From positions 1 to 64,000 of the forward strand of contig NZ_CADESW010000007.1 in the NCBI RefSeq assembly GCF_902830275.1: a stretch of DNA of 64,000 bases, in the 5' to 3' direction. This document shows, in pieces, positions 16,855 to 26,000 of this stretch. The translations under genes and the position numbers were made by a program. The notes below the pieces were generated by a model. The model was given only the letters and a program-made list of their open reading frames with translations, was not told the DNA's origin and did not search any database. The DNA comes from Burkholderia stagnalis. Lineage in GTDB: Bacteria; Pseudomonadota; Gammaproteobacteria; Burkholderiales; Burkholderiaceae. The first letter of the stretch is position 1; each line of letters opens with the position of its first letter.

Positions 16855-17373
16855 ATGCCCTCCACCGCCCTCGACGACGACGCGTTGCGCGAACTCATCC
16901 CCAGGCTGCGCCGCTTCGCGCTCTGGCTGACCCGCGACGTCCACGCGGCGGACGATCTCGTGCAGTCGACGCTCGAGCGCGCGCTGTCGCGCTGGTCGAG
17001 CCGCCGCGACGACGCGTCGCTGCGCAGCTGGCTCTTCACGATCCTGTATCGGCGCTTCCTCGACGGCAAACGCAGCGCGAAGCGCTACGCGTGGCTGCTC
17101 GGCCGCCTCCACGAACCGGAAGAGCCGCACTGGCCGTCCGCCGAACGCGAGGTGGCCGCGCGCGCGACGCTCGAAGCGTTCGGCCGCCTCTCCGACGAGC
17201 AGCGCAGCCTGCTGCTGCTCGTCGCGGTCGAGGGCTTCAGCTACCAGGAAGTCGCCGACCTGCTCGACGTGCCGATCGGCACCGTGATGTCGCGGCTCTC
17301 CCGCGCGCGCCAGGCGCTGCGCCGGCTCGGCGACGGCGAGATCCCCGCTCCTTCGCTTCGCTTGATGAAATGA
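16855..17373 (+). CDS. ECF RNA polymerase sigma factor
   Basis: The 172-residue protein has only sigma regions 2 and 4. Region 2 is at about 15-80 (LRRFALWLTRDVHAADDLVQST, LRSWLFTILYRRFLD) and region 4 at about 108-160 (LSDEQRSLLLLVAVEGFSYQEVADLL, VPIGTVMSRLSRARQAL). It should recognise the GGAATAA-N14-CGTCCTA pair upstream. The stop overlaps the anti-sigma start in ATGA, so the two are coupled. Linkage to an SrpA catalase and cytochrome b561 suggests a redox or envelope stress regulon. Confidence 0.9.
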   Translation: MPSTALDDDALRELIPRLRRFALWLTRDVHAADDLVQSTLERALSRWSSRRDDASLRSWLFTILYRRFLDGKRSAKRYAWLLGRLHEPEEPHWPSAEREVAARATLEAFGRLSDEQRSLLLLVAVEGFSYQEVADLLDVPIGTVMSRLSRARQALRRLGDGEIPAPSLRLMK

Positions 17374-18125
17374 ACATTCCTCCCGACGAACACGACCTGC
17401 ATGCGTACGTCGACGGCCGCCTCGACGACGACGAACGCGCCGCCGTCGAGCGCTATCTCGCGCATCATCCGGACCGCGCCGAACAGGTGCAGCGTTGGCG
17501 GCAGGACGCGCAGCGGCTGCGGGCGGCGCTCGCGAGCGTGGCGCCGCCGTATGAGAACCCGGCGCTGGACCCGGCGACGATTCGGGCGCGGCGCGCGGAA
17601 CGCTCGCGGATGCGGTTTGCGATGGCTGCGTCGTTCGTGCTCTGCATCGGTATCGGGTCGTTCGGCGGATGGCAGGCACGTGGATGGAACGCGCCGTCGC
17701 CGGTCGCGCCGATGAGCGATGCCGTGGAGGCATACAAGCTGATGGTGGTCGATCGCAGCGCGCGCGTGGACGTCACGCCGACGAGTGCGGGCGAGTTGCA
17801 GATCTGGCTCACCAGTCGGGTCGGGGCGGGGGCGAAGTTGCCGGATCTCAGCGCGGCGGGGTTTCGGCCGGTGGGCGGGCGTCTGTTCGCGACCGAGCGA
17901 GGGGCCGCGGCGATGGTGCTCTATGAAGACGACGCAGGGCGCAAGCTGAGCTTCTACGTGCGACCGCCCGAATCCGCGCATCGGCTGCTCGCAGCCGGCG
18001 AACGCGTCGACGGCGAGCTGCTCGCGCGCTATGGGTCGCGGCATGGGCTCAACTATGCGGTGGTCGGGAAAGCGGATAGCCTCGGCGAGAAGGCCGTCGC
18101 GCGTGCGCTCGATGAGCAGACGTGA
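17370..18125 (+). CDS. Membrane anti-sigma factor
   Basis: This 251-residue protein has an N-terminal cytoplasmic zinc-less anti-sigma-like domain (DEHDLHAYVDGRLDDDERAAVERYLAHHP), one membrane helix near 92-110 (FAMAASFVLCIGIGSFGG) and a periplasmic domain of about 135 residues. The HxxxYxDG start is typical of ECF-associated anti-sigma proteins. It is coupled to the sigma gene by a 4-base overlap and should hold the sigma factor at the membrane until stress. Confidence 0.85.
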   Translation: MNIPPDEHDLHAYVDGRLDDDERAAVERYLAHHPDRAEQVQRWRQDAQRLRAALASVAPPYENPALDPATIRARRAERSRMRFAMAASFVLCIGIGSFGGWQARGWNAPSPVAPMSDAVEAYKLMVVDRSARVDVTPTSAGELQIWLTSRVGAGAKLPDLSAAGFRPVGGRLFATERGAAAMVLYEDDAGRKLSFYVRPPESAHRLLAAGERVDGELLARYGSRHGLNYAVVGKADSLGEKAVARALDEQT

Positions 18126-18209
18126 TCGGCGCGCTACATGCGGCGAACGGCTTGAACGCTAATAACGCAATGTATTCAAAGAGATGCGTGTGCTCTCACC
18201 ATTCGATTG

Positions 18210-18716
18210 CACAGCGTTTCGACTCGCTCGGGAAGCCGGTTGTCCACAATTGAGTGGGAGCGATCACCCTCACCTCATAAACACACAGCGTTTCGAGTGT
18301 TTTGCGAGTCGGATATCCACAACGGGATCGACGGCACGCTGTTTTCTGCCGAACGCGCTCAGTCTCACCTTGGGGTTGGCACAGCGTTTCGAGTGGTTTG
18401 ACTGGCGGATATCCACAACACATCCGGCCGCTTGCGCATTAATCGAAACCGCCCGTTCATCGGCACCAAAAGGCCCTGCGAGTACCGAATAACAAGGCGC
18501 ACTCGACCTCGTCCGTCGTTCCTCACCATTGCGATTCACAGCGCGCCGAGTCGTTTTGACGGTCGGTTATCCACAAGGGAACCGACAACGCGCCAGCAAT
18601 TCGCACTTGAACTGAAGCAGTCTCTTCGACAAGAACCGGCGCCTGCCGGACACGCGCGGCCGCGCACAATACCACACACAGCGTTTCAGACTGCTTTTGG
18701 GGTCGATTTCCACACG
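18210..18716 (+). repeat. Five copies of a 40-bp dispersed repeat (CACAGCGTTTC ... TATCCACAAC)
   Basis: Copies start at 18210, 18284, 18380, 18537 and 18677, all in the same orientation and 40-41 bases long. Each begins CACAGCG, usually followed by TTTC, has a variable G/T-rich middle, and ends GG-T/A-TATCCACAA or close to it. Copy 4 holds an exact TTATCCACA (18567-18575), the DnaA-box consensus. Spacing is irregular (74-157 bases), so it is not a CRISPR. No gene is visible in 18126-18929 apart from these units. Confidence 0.75.
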
Positions 18717-18929
18717 TCGGTTGTCACGTCGCCGCCGTTCTGCTCCGTTCCATCGGCTTCGCATCGCTCGCGGACGGGATCGCTCGCGCCTCGAAGATCG
18801 ATTGGCGCCTCATCGAGCTGGTTTTGCTGGTCACGACGTGACCGAACGCCCGCTCGACGAAGGCCGTTCAGACACGGCGGGGCCATCGCGCGTCCTGCCG
18901 CCACGTTAATCGATCGATGGAGTTCAACC

Positions 18930-19430
18930 GTGCCCGTACAAGGCACCTCGAGCAGTTCCCATGTCCAACCGACATACACGACGGAGTCGCAAGGCTCCAG
19001 CCCGCAAGGCAGCACCCCCGCGCCGTCGAGCCCGCGCTCGAGCAATCCGCAGTTGAGCGGCCTGCCGCCGCTAGCACCGCATACCGTCGGCCAGGTGCAG
19101 GACACCGCCAAATCATTCTTCGCAGCGACGACCGGTGTTTCGCCGAAGGTCGTGGCAGGCTCGGAAAGCGCGGAAATGCAGGCGCTGCGCAAGCAGCCGG
19201 CCACGGCCGAGAACATGGAAAAACTCTCGGCGCTGGAGCACAGCTACGCAAACAAGCCGGGCGAGGCGACAACGGCCGACACCATTGCGGCCAATGCAGG
19301 CTTCCTGCGCAATGGCGCGGCCCACTTTGCCGCGAGCACGGCAGCGCTCGGCGCCGGCGGCCTGAAAGGCGCGGATGCGGCAGGCTATCTCCCTCACCAT
19401 ATCGAAAGTGCGACGTCGAATTTCTCCTGA
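18930..19430 (+). CDS. Unknown 166-residue protein with Ser/Pro/Gln-rich N-terminus
   Basis: I do not recognise the family. GTG at 18930 is preceded by GGAG 7 bases upstream and opens MPVQGTSSSSHVQPTYTT. The first 55 residues are dominated by Ser, Pro, Thr and Gln. The rest is Ala/Gly-rich and helical (SAEMQALRKQPATAENMEKL, NAGFLRNGAAHFAAST). An unstructured Ser/Pro-rich N-terminus followed by a compact domain is common in type III secretion substrates, but no such system is in the window. It stands alone between two groups of the 40-bp repeat. Confidence 0.55.
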   Translation: MPVQGTSSSSHVQPTYTTESQGSSPQGSTPAPSSPRSSNPQLSGLPPLAPHTVGQVQDTAKSFFAATTGVSPKVVAGSESAEMQALRKQPATAENMEKLSALEHSYANKPGEATTADTIAANAGFLRNGAAHFAASTAALGAGGLKGADAAGYLPHHIESATSNFS

Positions 19431-19519
19431 CGTTTTTTCCGATACGCTTCAGCGTCGACCGGCGAAGCACGCCGGTCGGCTCGTCACCGAAGACGTCGCA
19501 TGCTTGCGATGGAGCCGGG

Positions 19520-19782
19520 CACAGCATTTTCGATTCTTCTTGGGCGGGGTTGTCCACAACTCGAGCGGCAGGATTGGCTGTCTTGCGTACCTCGACGGCC
19601 ACTTCGGGCAGCCGCTACTCAAATCGCAATCGAACCGTTGGCCCAATTACGTGACGCTCACAGCGTTTTCACACTGTTCTGCCGCCGCTATCCACAACTC
19701 ACGTCATTCGCGCCGCAGGACATACCGCTTCACACATCCGGCACAGAATTTTCATTCGCTTTCACTGCCGGATATTCACGAC
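19520..19782 (+). repeat. Three further copies of the 40-bp repeat
   Basis: Copies start at 19520, 19659 and 19742, in the same orientation as the group at 18210-18716. The first two end TGTCCACAAC and TATCCACAAC; the third is weaker (CACAGAATTTTC ... TATTCACGAC) and overlaps the last codons of the gene ending at 19762. The rest of 19431-19761 shows no gene. Confidence 0.7.
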
Positions 19783-20190
19783 CCGCGTCACCGCGCCATC
19801 GGCTATCCGCACCTCGAGCCAGACATCTTTTCCACATGCGGCAGCCAGAAACGCAACCGCGCCGTTCATCGATTCGACCACGTCGTAGAACATGAGACGT
19901 TCCACAACGCTCCCCGCCGACACGTTTCTCCGCAACGAATCGTGCGCGTCGACGAGGTACGCGCAGTTGGCCGACGAATCAAAAGGCGCTTCGACGACGG
20001 CGATCACGCCCGACTCGTTGCGAATGACATGCTGCACGCCGTCCGCCCGCCACGTCACGCCGACGGGCGTCAATTGCGCGACGGTCAATCGCAGCGGATT
20101 GTTCGCCGCGTCGTAACCTGGCCGACGTTCGATGATCGCGTAGTCCGTGACGAGACGCCGATGCGTCATGCGATTGCCTTGGTTGCTCAT
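19762..20190 (-). CDS. Unknown protein, paralogue of the gene at 22321-22746
   Basis: The 142-residue product aligns along its length with the 141-residue product at 22321-22746. Shared blocks are ERRPGYD/ERHPGYD, NNPxRLTVAxLxPxGxTWR, GxxVVEAPxD, NCAYxVxA, FYDVxxS and VAFLAAAxGKD. The fold appears all-beta with no membrane segment or signal. It is the last gene of the array downstream of the RHS toxin, starting 1 base after the previous stop, with CGAGG upstream of its ATG. A cytoplasmic immunity or immunity-like role is inferred from position only. Confidence 0.6.
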   Translation of the reverse strand: MSNQGNRMTHRRLVTDYAIIERRPGYDAANNPLRLTVAQLTPVGVTWRADGVQHVIRNESGVIAVVEAPFDSSANCAYLVDAHDSLRRNVSAGSVVERLMFYDVVESMNGAVAFLAAACGKDVWLEVRIADGAVTRVVNIRQ

Positions 20191-20191
20191 G

Positions 20192-20488
20192 TCATGGCCT
20201 CGGCGGCCTGGATTGTCCAGCAACCAGCAGATGCCGATGGAGCTCGCAGAAACATTCGTCATGCCACCCGTAATGCGGATCCGCGCAGACCGTGTGCTTG
20301 ATATGAGGCGGCAGCGCGATCGCCGAAAGATGAAGATCGTCACGCAACGCCGCAAACACCGAATCCTCACTTGGCCACTGCGCACGCACTGGCCCTTCCT
20401 GCACCGCGTTGCCGAGCCGCAGCTCATTGCGCAGGATCGCGTCGAGTTCGGCACACAAGGGCGCCGGTGTCATGAACGAGGATGTCAT
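20192..20488 (-). CDS. Unknown 98-residue protein in the RHS-linked array
   Basis: I do not recognise this protein. It has an N-terminal helix (LCAELDAILRNELRLGNAV), a WPSEDSVF turn, and a His/Cys-rich end (ADPHYGWHDECFCELHRHLL) that could bind a metal. I chose the ATG at 20488, 17 bases after the preceding stop; a longer start at 20524 would overlap that gene by 20 bases. It is one of four genes in a tight unit ending with the 19762-20190 paralogue. Confidence 0.5.
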   Translation of the reverse strand: MTSSFMTPAPLCAELDAILRNELRLGNAVQEGPVRAQWPSEDSVFAALRDDLHLSAIALPPHIKHTVCADPHYGWHDECFCELHRHLLVAGQSRPPRP

Positions 20489-20504
20489 CGTCTTTGCACG
20501 CCCA

Positions 20505-21224
20505 TCACGCCGGCGTATCCGCACTCACCACGCCGCTACGCCGCAACACTTCCCGCAAGCAGATCGGACAAACCCGCTCCCCCGCATTCCAGAGCTTCAC
20601 GAAATCCGCCCGGCTTTCCAGCCGGAACGTCGAATCGGCGATCTCGACACCAGGCCCGAATACCTTCCGAAGAAACGCTTCGTCGAACCAGTACACGGGC
20701 GCATGCTCCATTGACGCATCGACGACCCGAACCACGCGAACCTCGCGCAGCACGTCGATCGTCAGGATCGCCTCCTCGACGTCCGGCGACGATCGCGTCG
20801 GAAAGATCAACCCATGCAGCTCGCACTGCGCGAGCGACCCGCTGCACGTCACCCCTTCGGCCACCACCGACGTATCGAACGCCTGCTTCTCCGACGTCGG
20901 TGCATCGGGCACCTCACCGGACCTCACCAGCAGCTCGTCGAGGCACGCGGGGCAGACAAGCGTCCACGCGCGCTCGAGCGCGGCGATCTGCGGAAACGCG
21001 GTCACATGCGCGACGTTGTCGACGCAGGTCGCCTCGACCTGATGCGCATCGAGATCCGCACGCAGCATCCACGCGATCTTGCTGCCCTTCGGCCGGTCGA
21101 GCGATACCTTGGCCAGTTCGCCGGGCGCGAATTGCCCGCGCGTGCGAATACACGCGGCAATCCCGGCCGACGCCCGCTTGAAAAACCGGATCCCGTGACG
21201 ATGACACAGCACCGGCCCCATCAT
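20505..21224 (-). CDS. Unknown protein with two tandem CxxHG...CxxC domains
   Basis: The 239-residue product is built of two similar halves. The first has CHRHG (C7, H10) and CPAC (C91, C94). The second has CELHG near 136 and CPIC near 226. Single-domain relatives are the genes at 21221-21562 and 22755-23081, with CSVHG...CDGC and CSYHG...CGGC. Each half could form a C-H-C-C zinc site. It starts with ATGATG overlapping the previous stop, so it is translationally coupled. The role is unknown; position suggests immunity or an adaptor for RHS/T6SS cargo. Confidence 0.6.
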   Translation of the reverse strand: MMGPVLCHRHGIRFFKRASAGIAACIRTRGQFAPGELAKVSLDRPKGSKIAWMLRADLDAHQVEATCVDNVAHVTAFPQIAALERAWTLVCPACLDELLVRSGEVPDAPTSEKQAFDTSVVAEGVTCSGSLAQCELHGLIFPTRSSPDVEEAILTIDVLREVRVVRVVDASMEHAPVYWFDEAFLRKVFGPGVEIADSTFRLESRADFVKLWNAGERVCPICLREVLRRSGVVSADTPA

Positions 21225-21562
21225 CGATCTCCGCTGCGCGCGTCTTCCTGCGTCTGTTTCAATTCCATCAGGCAGCCGTCGCACGTCGCCGTCATCAGGT
21301 CGAGCGCCGCCCACGCCGCGTCCTCGCCGGTGATGCGGTAGTTTCCGTCGGCGTCACGCACCGCGCCCAGCTCGACGAACGTCGGTCCGTCCAATTCAAG
21401 GATGAAGCACCGCCATTCCATGCCGTCGTCTTCGAGCGTCAACCCGACGAGCCGGCTGGCGGCCGCCCATTGATCGCGATCGCCGTATAGCACCGCGGCC
21501 GCGGTGCGCGTCAGAAGGACGCCGCTGGCGCGGCCATGTACCGAACAATTGACTACCGACAT
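21221..21562 (-). CDS. Unknown small CxxHG...CxxC protein, RHS-linked
   Basis: The 113-residue product has CSVHG at 6-10 and CDGCLMEL at 94-101. Between them lies an alpha/beta body (FILELDGPTFVELGAV). It is a paralogue of the gene directly after the RHS toxin (22755-23081), sharing the N-terminal CxxHG, the EDDGMEW/RDDIEF-like strand and the C-terminal CxGCLxEL. GAGGG precedes the ATG by 8 bases, and the gene starts 14 bases after the previous stop. Confidence 0.6.
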   Translation of the reverse strand: MSVVNCSVHGRASGVLLTRTAAAVLYGDRDQWAAASRLVGLTLEDDGMEWRCFILELDGPTFVELGAVRDADGNYRITGEDAAWAALDLMTATCDGCLMELKQTQEDARSGDR

Positions 21563-21576
21563 TCGTGTTCCCTCGT

Positions 21577-21834
21577 TCACGCAACAAGTAAACGGACAAT
21601 CTCGGCCATGTCGCTGTCCGACAATGCGCCGATCCGGTCGACGAACACCCCGTAGTCGAGATCGAATTTCACGTTGAACCGCTCGCCTTTGTAGCGGCAG
21701 CACAAGACGTCGGCTTCGGGGATCGATACGCGTTGTTCGAGGATGATGTCGCCGGGATGCTGCTGCAGGCGCTGCGTCACGACGTCGATATCAAGAACAT
21801 CCAGTAGCGTCGTCAAGTTCGCAATCACGATCAT
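21577..21834 (-). CDS. Unknown 85-residue protein in the RHS-linked array
   Basis: The small acidic protein begins MIVIANLTTLLDVLDIDVV and has a helix-strand-strand layout ending in a helix (SDSDMAEIVRLLVA). It resembles no family I can name. Size, charge and place in a run of short genes after an RHS toxin fit an immunity protein. It lies 54 bases after the exported gene at 21889 and 14 before the CxxHG gene. Confidence 0.5.
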   Translation of the reverse strand: MIVIANLTTLLDVLDIDVVTQRLQQHPGDIILEQRVSIPEADVLCCRYKGERFNVKFDLDYGVFVDRIGALSDSDMAEIVRLLVA

Positions 21835-21888
21835 GGTCTCCAGCTTCGGCCGCCAGCGACCATTTGCAAAGTGCCGCCCGTCTTGCGA

Positions 21889-22254
21889 TCACTTCGTTCC
21901 GTATACCCCGAGAATCTTCCCGCTTTCCGGAGAGATGACGTAGTTGATCGATTGCCCGAGACGATTCGCATTGCCAAGCCCGCGCTTCCCGGGAATCAGC
22001 TTTGCCAGGAAAGTCACGCCAATGACATCCTTCCCGTCCACCCCTTCGCCATTCGATGCCTTGAGCTCGGATATCGTGACCTCGAAGTTGTTGATGTCCT
22101 GTCCGCTCTTTTCAAAGTCCGCGAAAGCCAAGCGCAGGCCGACGACCGTGGCCGTATTGAGCGTGACGTGAGTGTTGTCCAGCGTGCCGAAAATTGACTC
22201 GCTCATGGCAAGTAGCGGAAACACAAGCAGAAAAAGCGACGAAATAAATTTCAT
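21889..22254 (-). CDS. Secreted 121-residue protein, possible immunity protein with NTF2-like end
   Basis: A signal peptide is clear (MKFISSLFLLVFPLLAMS). The mature part ends SINYVISPESGKILGVYGTK. The YxI-xx-xSGKIL tail resembles the last hairpin of small NTF2-fold immunity proteins, a suggestion only. It is the only exported product of the array, so a matching toxin would act in the periplasm. It sits 66 bases downstream of the previous gene. Confidence 0.5.
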   Translation of the reverse strand: MKFISSLFLLVFPLLAMSESIFGTLDNTHVTLNTATVVGLRLAFADFEKSGQDINNFEVTISELKASNGEGVDGKDVIGVTFLAKLIPGKRGLGNANRLGQSINYVISPESGKILGVYGTK

Positions 22255-22320
22255 GGACGATAGGCCGGATCAGTCTTCCACATCACTCATGACATCCAGG
22301 AACACCGCCAGCAGACTGCC

Positions 22321-22746
22321 CTACCTGCTTTCCTCAACACGAACCACGGCGCCATCTGTCTCGCGAATTTCGATGCGAAGGTCTTTTCCCTGGGCCGCAG
22401 CAAGAAACGCAACAGAACCTCCCGAATCGATCACGTCGTAAAAGGCGACACGGTCGGCGCCGATTTGTGCCGGAATGCGCGCTCGCAACGAGCCGTCTGC
22501 ATTGACGATATAGGCGCAATTTGTCGCGAGGTCATATGGCGCTTCCACGACTGCAATCCCACTGGCATCGCCCAGGAGCCTCCCGGCTACTCCGGCCTGG
22601 CTGGTAACCGCATGCCGAACGCCGCCTGACCGCCACGTCAAGCCGATCGGCATCAATTCGGCAACGGTCAGCCGCCTGGGATTATTCAGCGTGTCGTAAC
22701 CTGGATGACGTTCGACAAATTCAAGATCCGCGGCCATTTCTCGCAT
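22321..22746 (-). CDS. Unknown protein, paralogue of the gene at 19762-20190
   Basis: The 141-residue beta-rich protein shares ERHPGYD, NNPRRLTVAELMPIGLTWR, IAVVEAPYD, NCAYIV, AFYDV and VAFLAAAQGKD with the gene at the far end of the array. It differs by a short insertion (VAGRLLGD region). It follows the CxxHG gene by 8 bases. The pair CxxHG gene plus this family occurs twice, which suggests that the unit was duplicated and then diverged. An ATG three codons in is an equally possible start. Confidence 0.6.
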   Translation of the reverse strand: MREMAADLEFVERHPGYDTLNNPRRLTVAELMPIGLTWRSGGVRHAVTSQAGVAGRLLGDASGIAVVEAPYDLATNCAYIVNADGSLRARIPAQIGADRVAFYDVIDSGGSVAFLAAAQGKDLRIEIRETDGAVVRVEESR

Positions 22747-22754
22747 GACGCTGC

Positions 22755-23081
22755 CTACGCACCTTCCTGCAACTCCATCAACTCACGCAGGCAGCCGCCA
22801 CAGCTTGCCGTCAGCAACCCAATTGCCGATTCCATCGATTCATCATCGTTGAAGCGATAAATTCCGCCGCCCTCGGGTGTACCACCCAACTCAAGAATTT
22901 TCACTTCCTCGGATTCGAGCATGAAACCCGTAAACTCGATATCGTCACGCACGAGTATCAACGGCAGTACCCGGTGGCTACCTTTCCAGCGGGCACGATC
23001 ATTGACGAGATCGAGTACGGCCTGCGTCACAAGCTGGCCACCGGTATACCCGTGATACGAACAACTTACTAATGGCATCAT
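22755..23081 (-). CDS. Small CxxHG...CxxC protein directly after the RHS toxin, candidate immunity
   Basis: The 108-residue product has CSYHG at 7-11 and CGGCLREL at 93-100. Its ATGATG start overlaps the RHS stop codon and uses AAAGGTG inside the RHS end as ribosome binding site. That coupling is the usual sign of an immunity gene for the C-terminal toxin. The Cys/His pairs may bind zinc. Paralogues lie at 21221-21562 and, duplicated, at 20505-21224. Immunity function is inferred from position. Confidence 0.6.
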   Translation of the reverse strand: MMPLVSCSYHGYTGGQLVTQAVLDLVNDRARWKGSHRVLPLILVRDDIEFTGFMLESEEVKILELGGTPEGGGIYRFNDDESMESAIGLLTASCGGCLRELMELQEGA

Positions 23082-26000
23082 TTCACCTTTGCCTTGAACC
23101 CCAGTTTCCCCAGGTATCTCATCTGTCCCAACGGTCCTTGCGGAACATCGGCGCCGCCTGCTCGCAGCACGCTCGCCACGTGATCAACGCAACTGTTGGT
23201 GCGTTCATCATATTTCCCGATATCTTTACCGATCTGCGATTGCTGATAGGCGATCGCGGCCCTTGCATCGGGCAACGGCACTTCAGCCGTATGGAGAATC
23301 GGATCGCCATCCATCAAACGTGAGCGCCGTTCGTTCACGATCGTCGTGTCGCCGGCCTCCGTGCGCGTGACCTGATGCGTATGAAGCGACATGTAACCGC
23401 TCTCTACTTCGACCGTGTAATGTCCGGTTGCCGAATTCTCGACACGATAGTGCCGAATGATTGCCTTGCCCCCACATGAGCAGCACGGGTCTTCGCTCAA
23501 TCCGAGCGGGTCGACCCATCCCGTCGGCGCGAGAACATAGCGGAACGGGTTGACGCCACCCAACAGCCCGATCGGATCGGCGCTGACATATCGCGCCGTC
23601 GTCGCATCATAATAGCGATGCCGGTTGTAGGCGAGCCCGGTCTCTTCGTCGAACTGCTGTCCCTGGAAGCGAATCGCGTTCCGTACTGCGTGCCTTGTCG
23701 TGCGCGACACGCGCGCAATGATCTCCTTCGCTTCGCCCCACGCCTTGTACCTCGCTTCCCATACGATATCGCCCAGTTCATCCGTCAGCATCAGCGGTGT
23801 ACCAACCTGATCGCAATGGTAGTAATACAGGTGGGCGTCCCTCCCTGGATCCGGAATCTGTTGCAACGGATCGTCTTCGGGCGCATAGCGCGCCGAATTA
23901 TCGTGCGAAGGCGTCGGCATCCCGCCGACTGACGCACTGACGTACTGCGCCAGCGGCACGAATGACCCGGCTTCATAGACGTAATGCGTACTGCGCTCAC
24001 CGTCGCTCTCATAGGCGAGCTTGTTGCCGTCCCAGCCGAACACGGTTGCGATACCGTCGACTTCTTTCGCGATCCGCCTTCCGGCCGCATCGTAGAAATA
24101 TCGTGCATCGGTTTGCCGCGTTGCGGTTTCGATTCGCGCGCGAGCCAGTCGATTGAACGCATCCCACTCGAAGCGCTGCACGCCGCCTGGTGTCCGCTTT
24201 TCGATCACGTTCCCATGCGAGTCGTATCTGAAATGCGCGCCAGAATATTCCCTGAGCAAGTTGCCGAGTACTCTCGGCACCTGGGGTGGCAACGTACTGC
24301 CGGATCGACCCGGGCTCGCCGGTGTGAGCGTGCGGGCATGTTCCGGACTGCCTGCACCGATCAGGTTGCTCGCGGGATCGAACGCAAAGCGCTCGGTTCC
24401 GCCATGGCCGATCGACTCGATCAGTTGTCCGACCGGATCGTATCGATAGTCGAATAACCCTTGCCGGCTGTCTTCGACGTGCATGAGCTGGCCCGCGGCA
24501 TCGTAACGATAATGACGCGCGCTCAATGGCGCGGGAGCATTCTCGCGCCGTAGGGTATGGCGCTGCAAACGCCCTGCGGAATCATATTCGGTCCGCTGCT
24601 CGAGCTTGCTCGCATAGCTGCGATGGATTTCACGATGCAGGTCGTCGCGTTCGAAATGCACGCGCGCCTCGCCGTCGAGCACCATGCCATGGACATGCCC
24701 GGATCCGTAGGTAAGCCAATCAATCTTGTGGCCGTCCGGGCGCACTGTGCCGATACGCACGCCCAGTTCGTCGTATGTGTGATGCCAGACGTAGCTGCGC
24801 TGCACGCCGAAGAGGTCATACGCGTGATGCTCGCGCACGAGATTCCCCGCGAGATCGAAGAAATGCTGCACACGGCTGCATGCGTTCCGCGCGTCAACGA
24901 GTCGTCCGAGCGCGTCGTACGCGAAGCGTTCCTCGGCATCGCCGCATGCGCGTCGTGTCAGCCTCCCGCCACGATCGAATTCGACTTGCGTGATCTTCCC
25001 TGCCGTGTCGATCGTCGAAACGTAGCCCGTGTCTTCGTCGTAGATATAGCGCGTTTCCGTCCCGTCGAAACCGATCGTCTCGAGCAACCGGCCTACCGGA
25101 TCGTACTTGCATTGATAGCTCGCGTGATTCGAATCGGTCAGCCGCACGAGCCGCCCGAGCCGGTCATAGCCATAGCTCAGTGAATGTCCGAGCGCATCGG
25201 TTCGCGTCGCGACGCGGCCCGCACCGTCATAGCTGTAACGCGTCGTACGTTCCAACGGGTCCGTGACGACGATCAGGCGCCCCTCGGCGTCGTATTGAAT
25301 GCGCTTGACGCCTGCTGCGGTGCGAATCGATTCGAGTCGCCCGTTGCCGCCATACTGGTATATCGTCGCGCCGCCCAGCGCATCCGTCGTCTTGATCAGA
25401 CGGCCTTGCGCGTCGTGGGCCCAGGCTGTCGTCTTGCCCGAACAGTCGGTATGCGAAATCAACTGACCGGCGTCGTTATACGCCAGGACCTTCGTGCCGC
25501 CCTTCGCATCGGTCACTTCGGTCGGCAAGCCCTGCGCGTTATAGCTGTAGGTTGTCTTGTGGCCGAGCGGATCGGTTTCGACAGCGACCCTGCCCGCATC
25601 ATCGTATTCACGCAGCCACACCGCGCCTTGCGGATCGACGATCCTGACCATCTGGTCCTTCTCGTCGTATTCCATCTCGATGACGCTGCCGTCGACGCGC
25701 ACATGCCGCACGAGGTTGTCATGACCGTTATAGGTCATTCGCTCGACGCCACCGTCGGGATAAGTGTGTTGCACGAGATTGTGATTCGCATCCCGATACA
25801 TCCATTCTTCGCCGCCGTCAGGGTGAACGATGCGGAACGTATAACCATGCAGGTCGTAGTAGTGTTGCGTCACACTACCGAGCGCATCGGTGACGCTGAC
25901 CATCCTGAAATCCGGATGCCATGCGAAACGTGTGTCGAAGCTGCCGTCATCCGCGTATTCGTGGACGCACTTCGCTTTCGGCCCGATACCATCCCATTCG

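Noticed and set aside
18210..19782. Repeats as a CRISPR array
   Set aside because: Unit spacing varies widely, repeat middles differ, a gene lies between the groups and no cas genes are present.
18210..19782. DnaA-box-like cores as an origin of replication
   Set aside because: Most copies deviate from TTATCCACA at key positions, there is no AT-rich unwinding region, and no dnaA, dnaN, repA or parAB genes are nearby.
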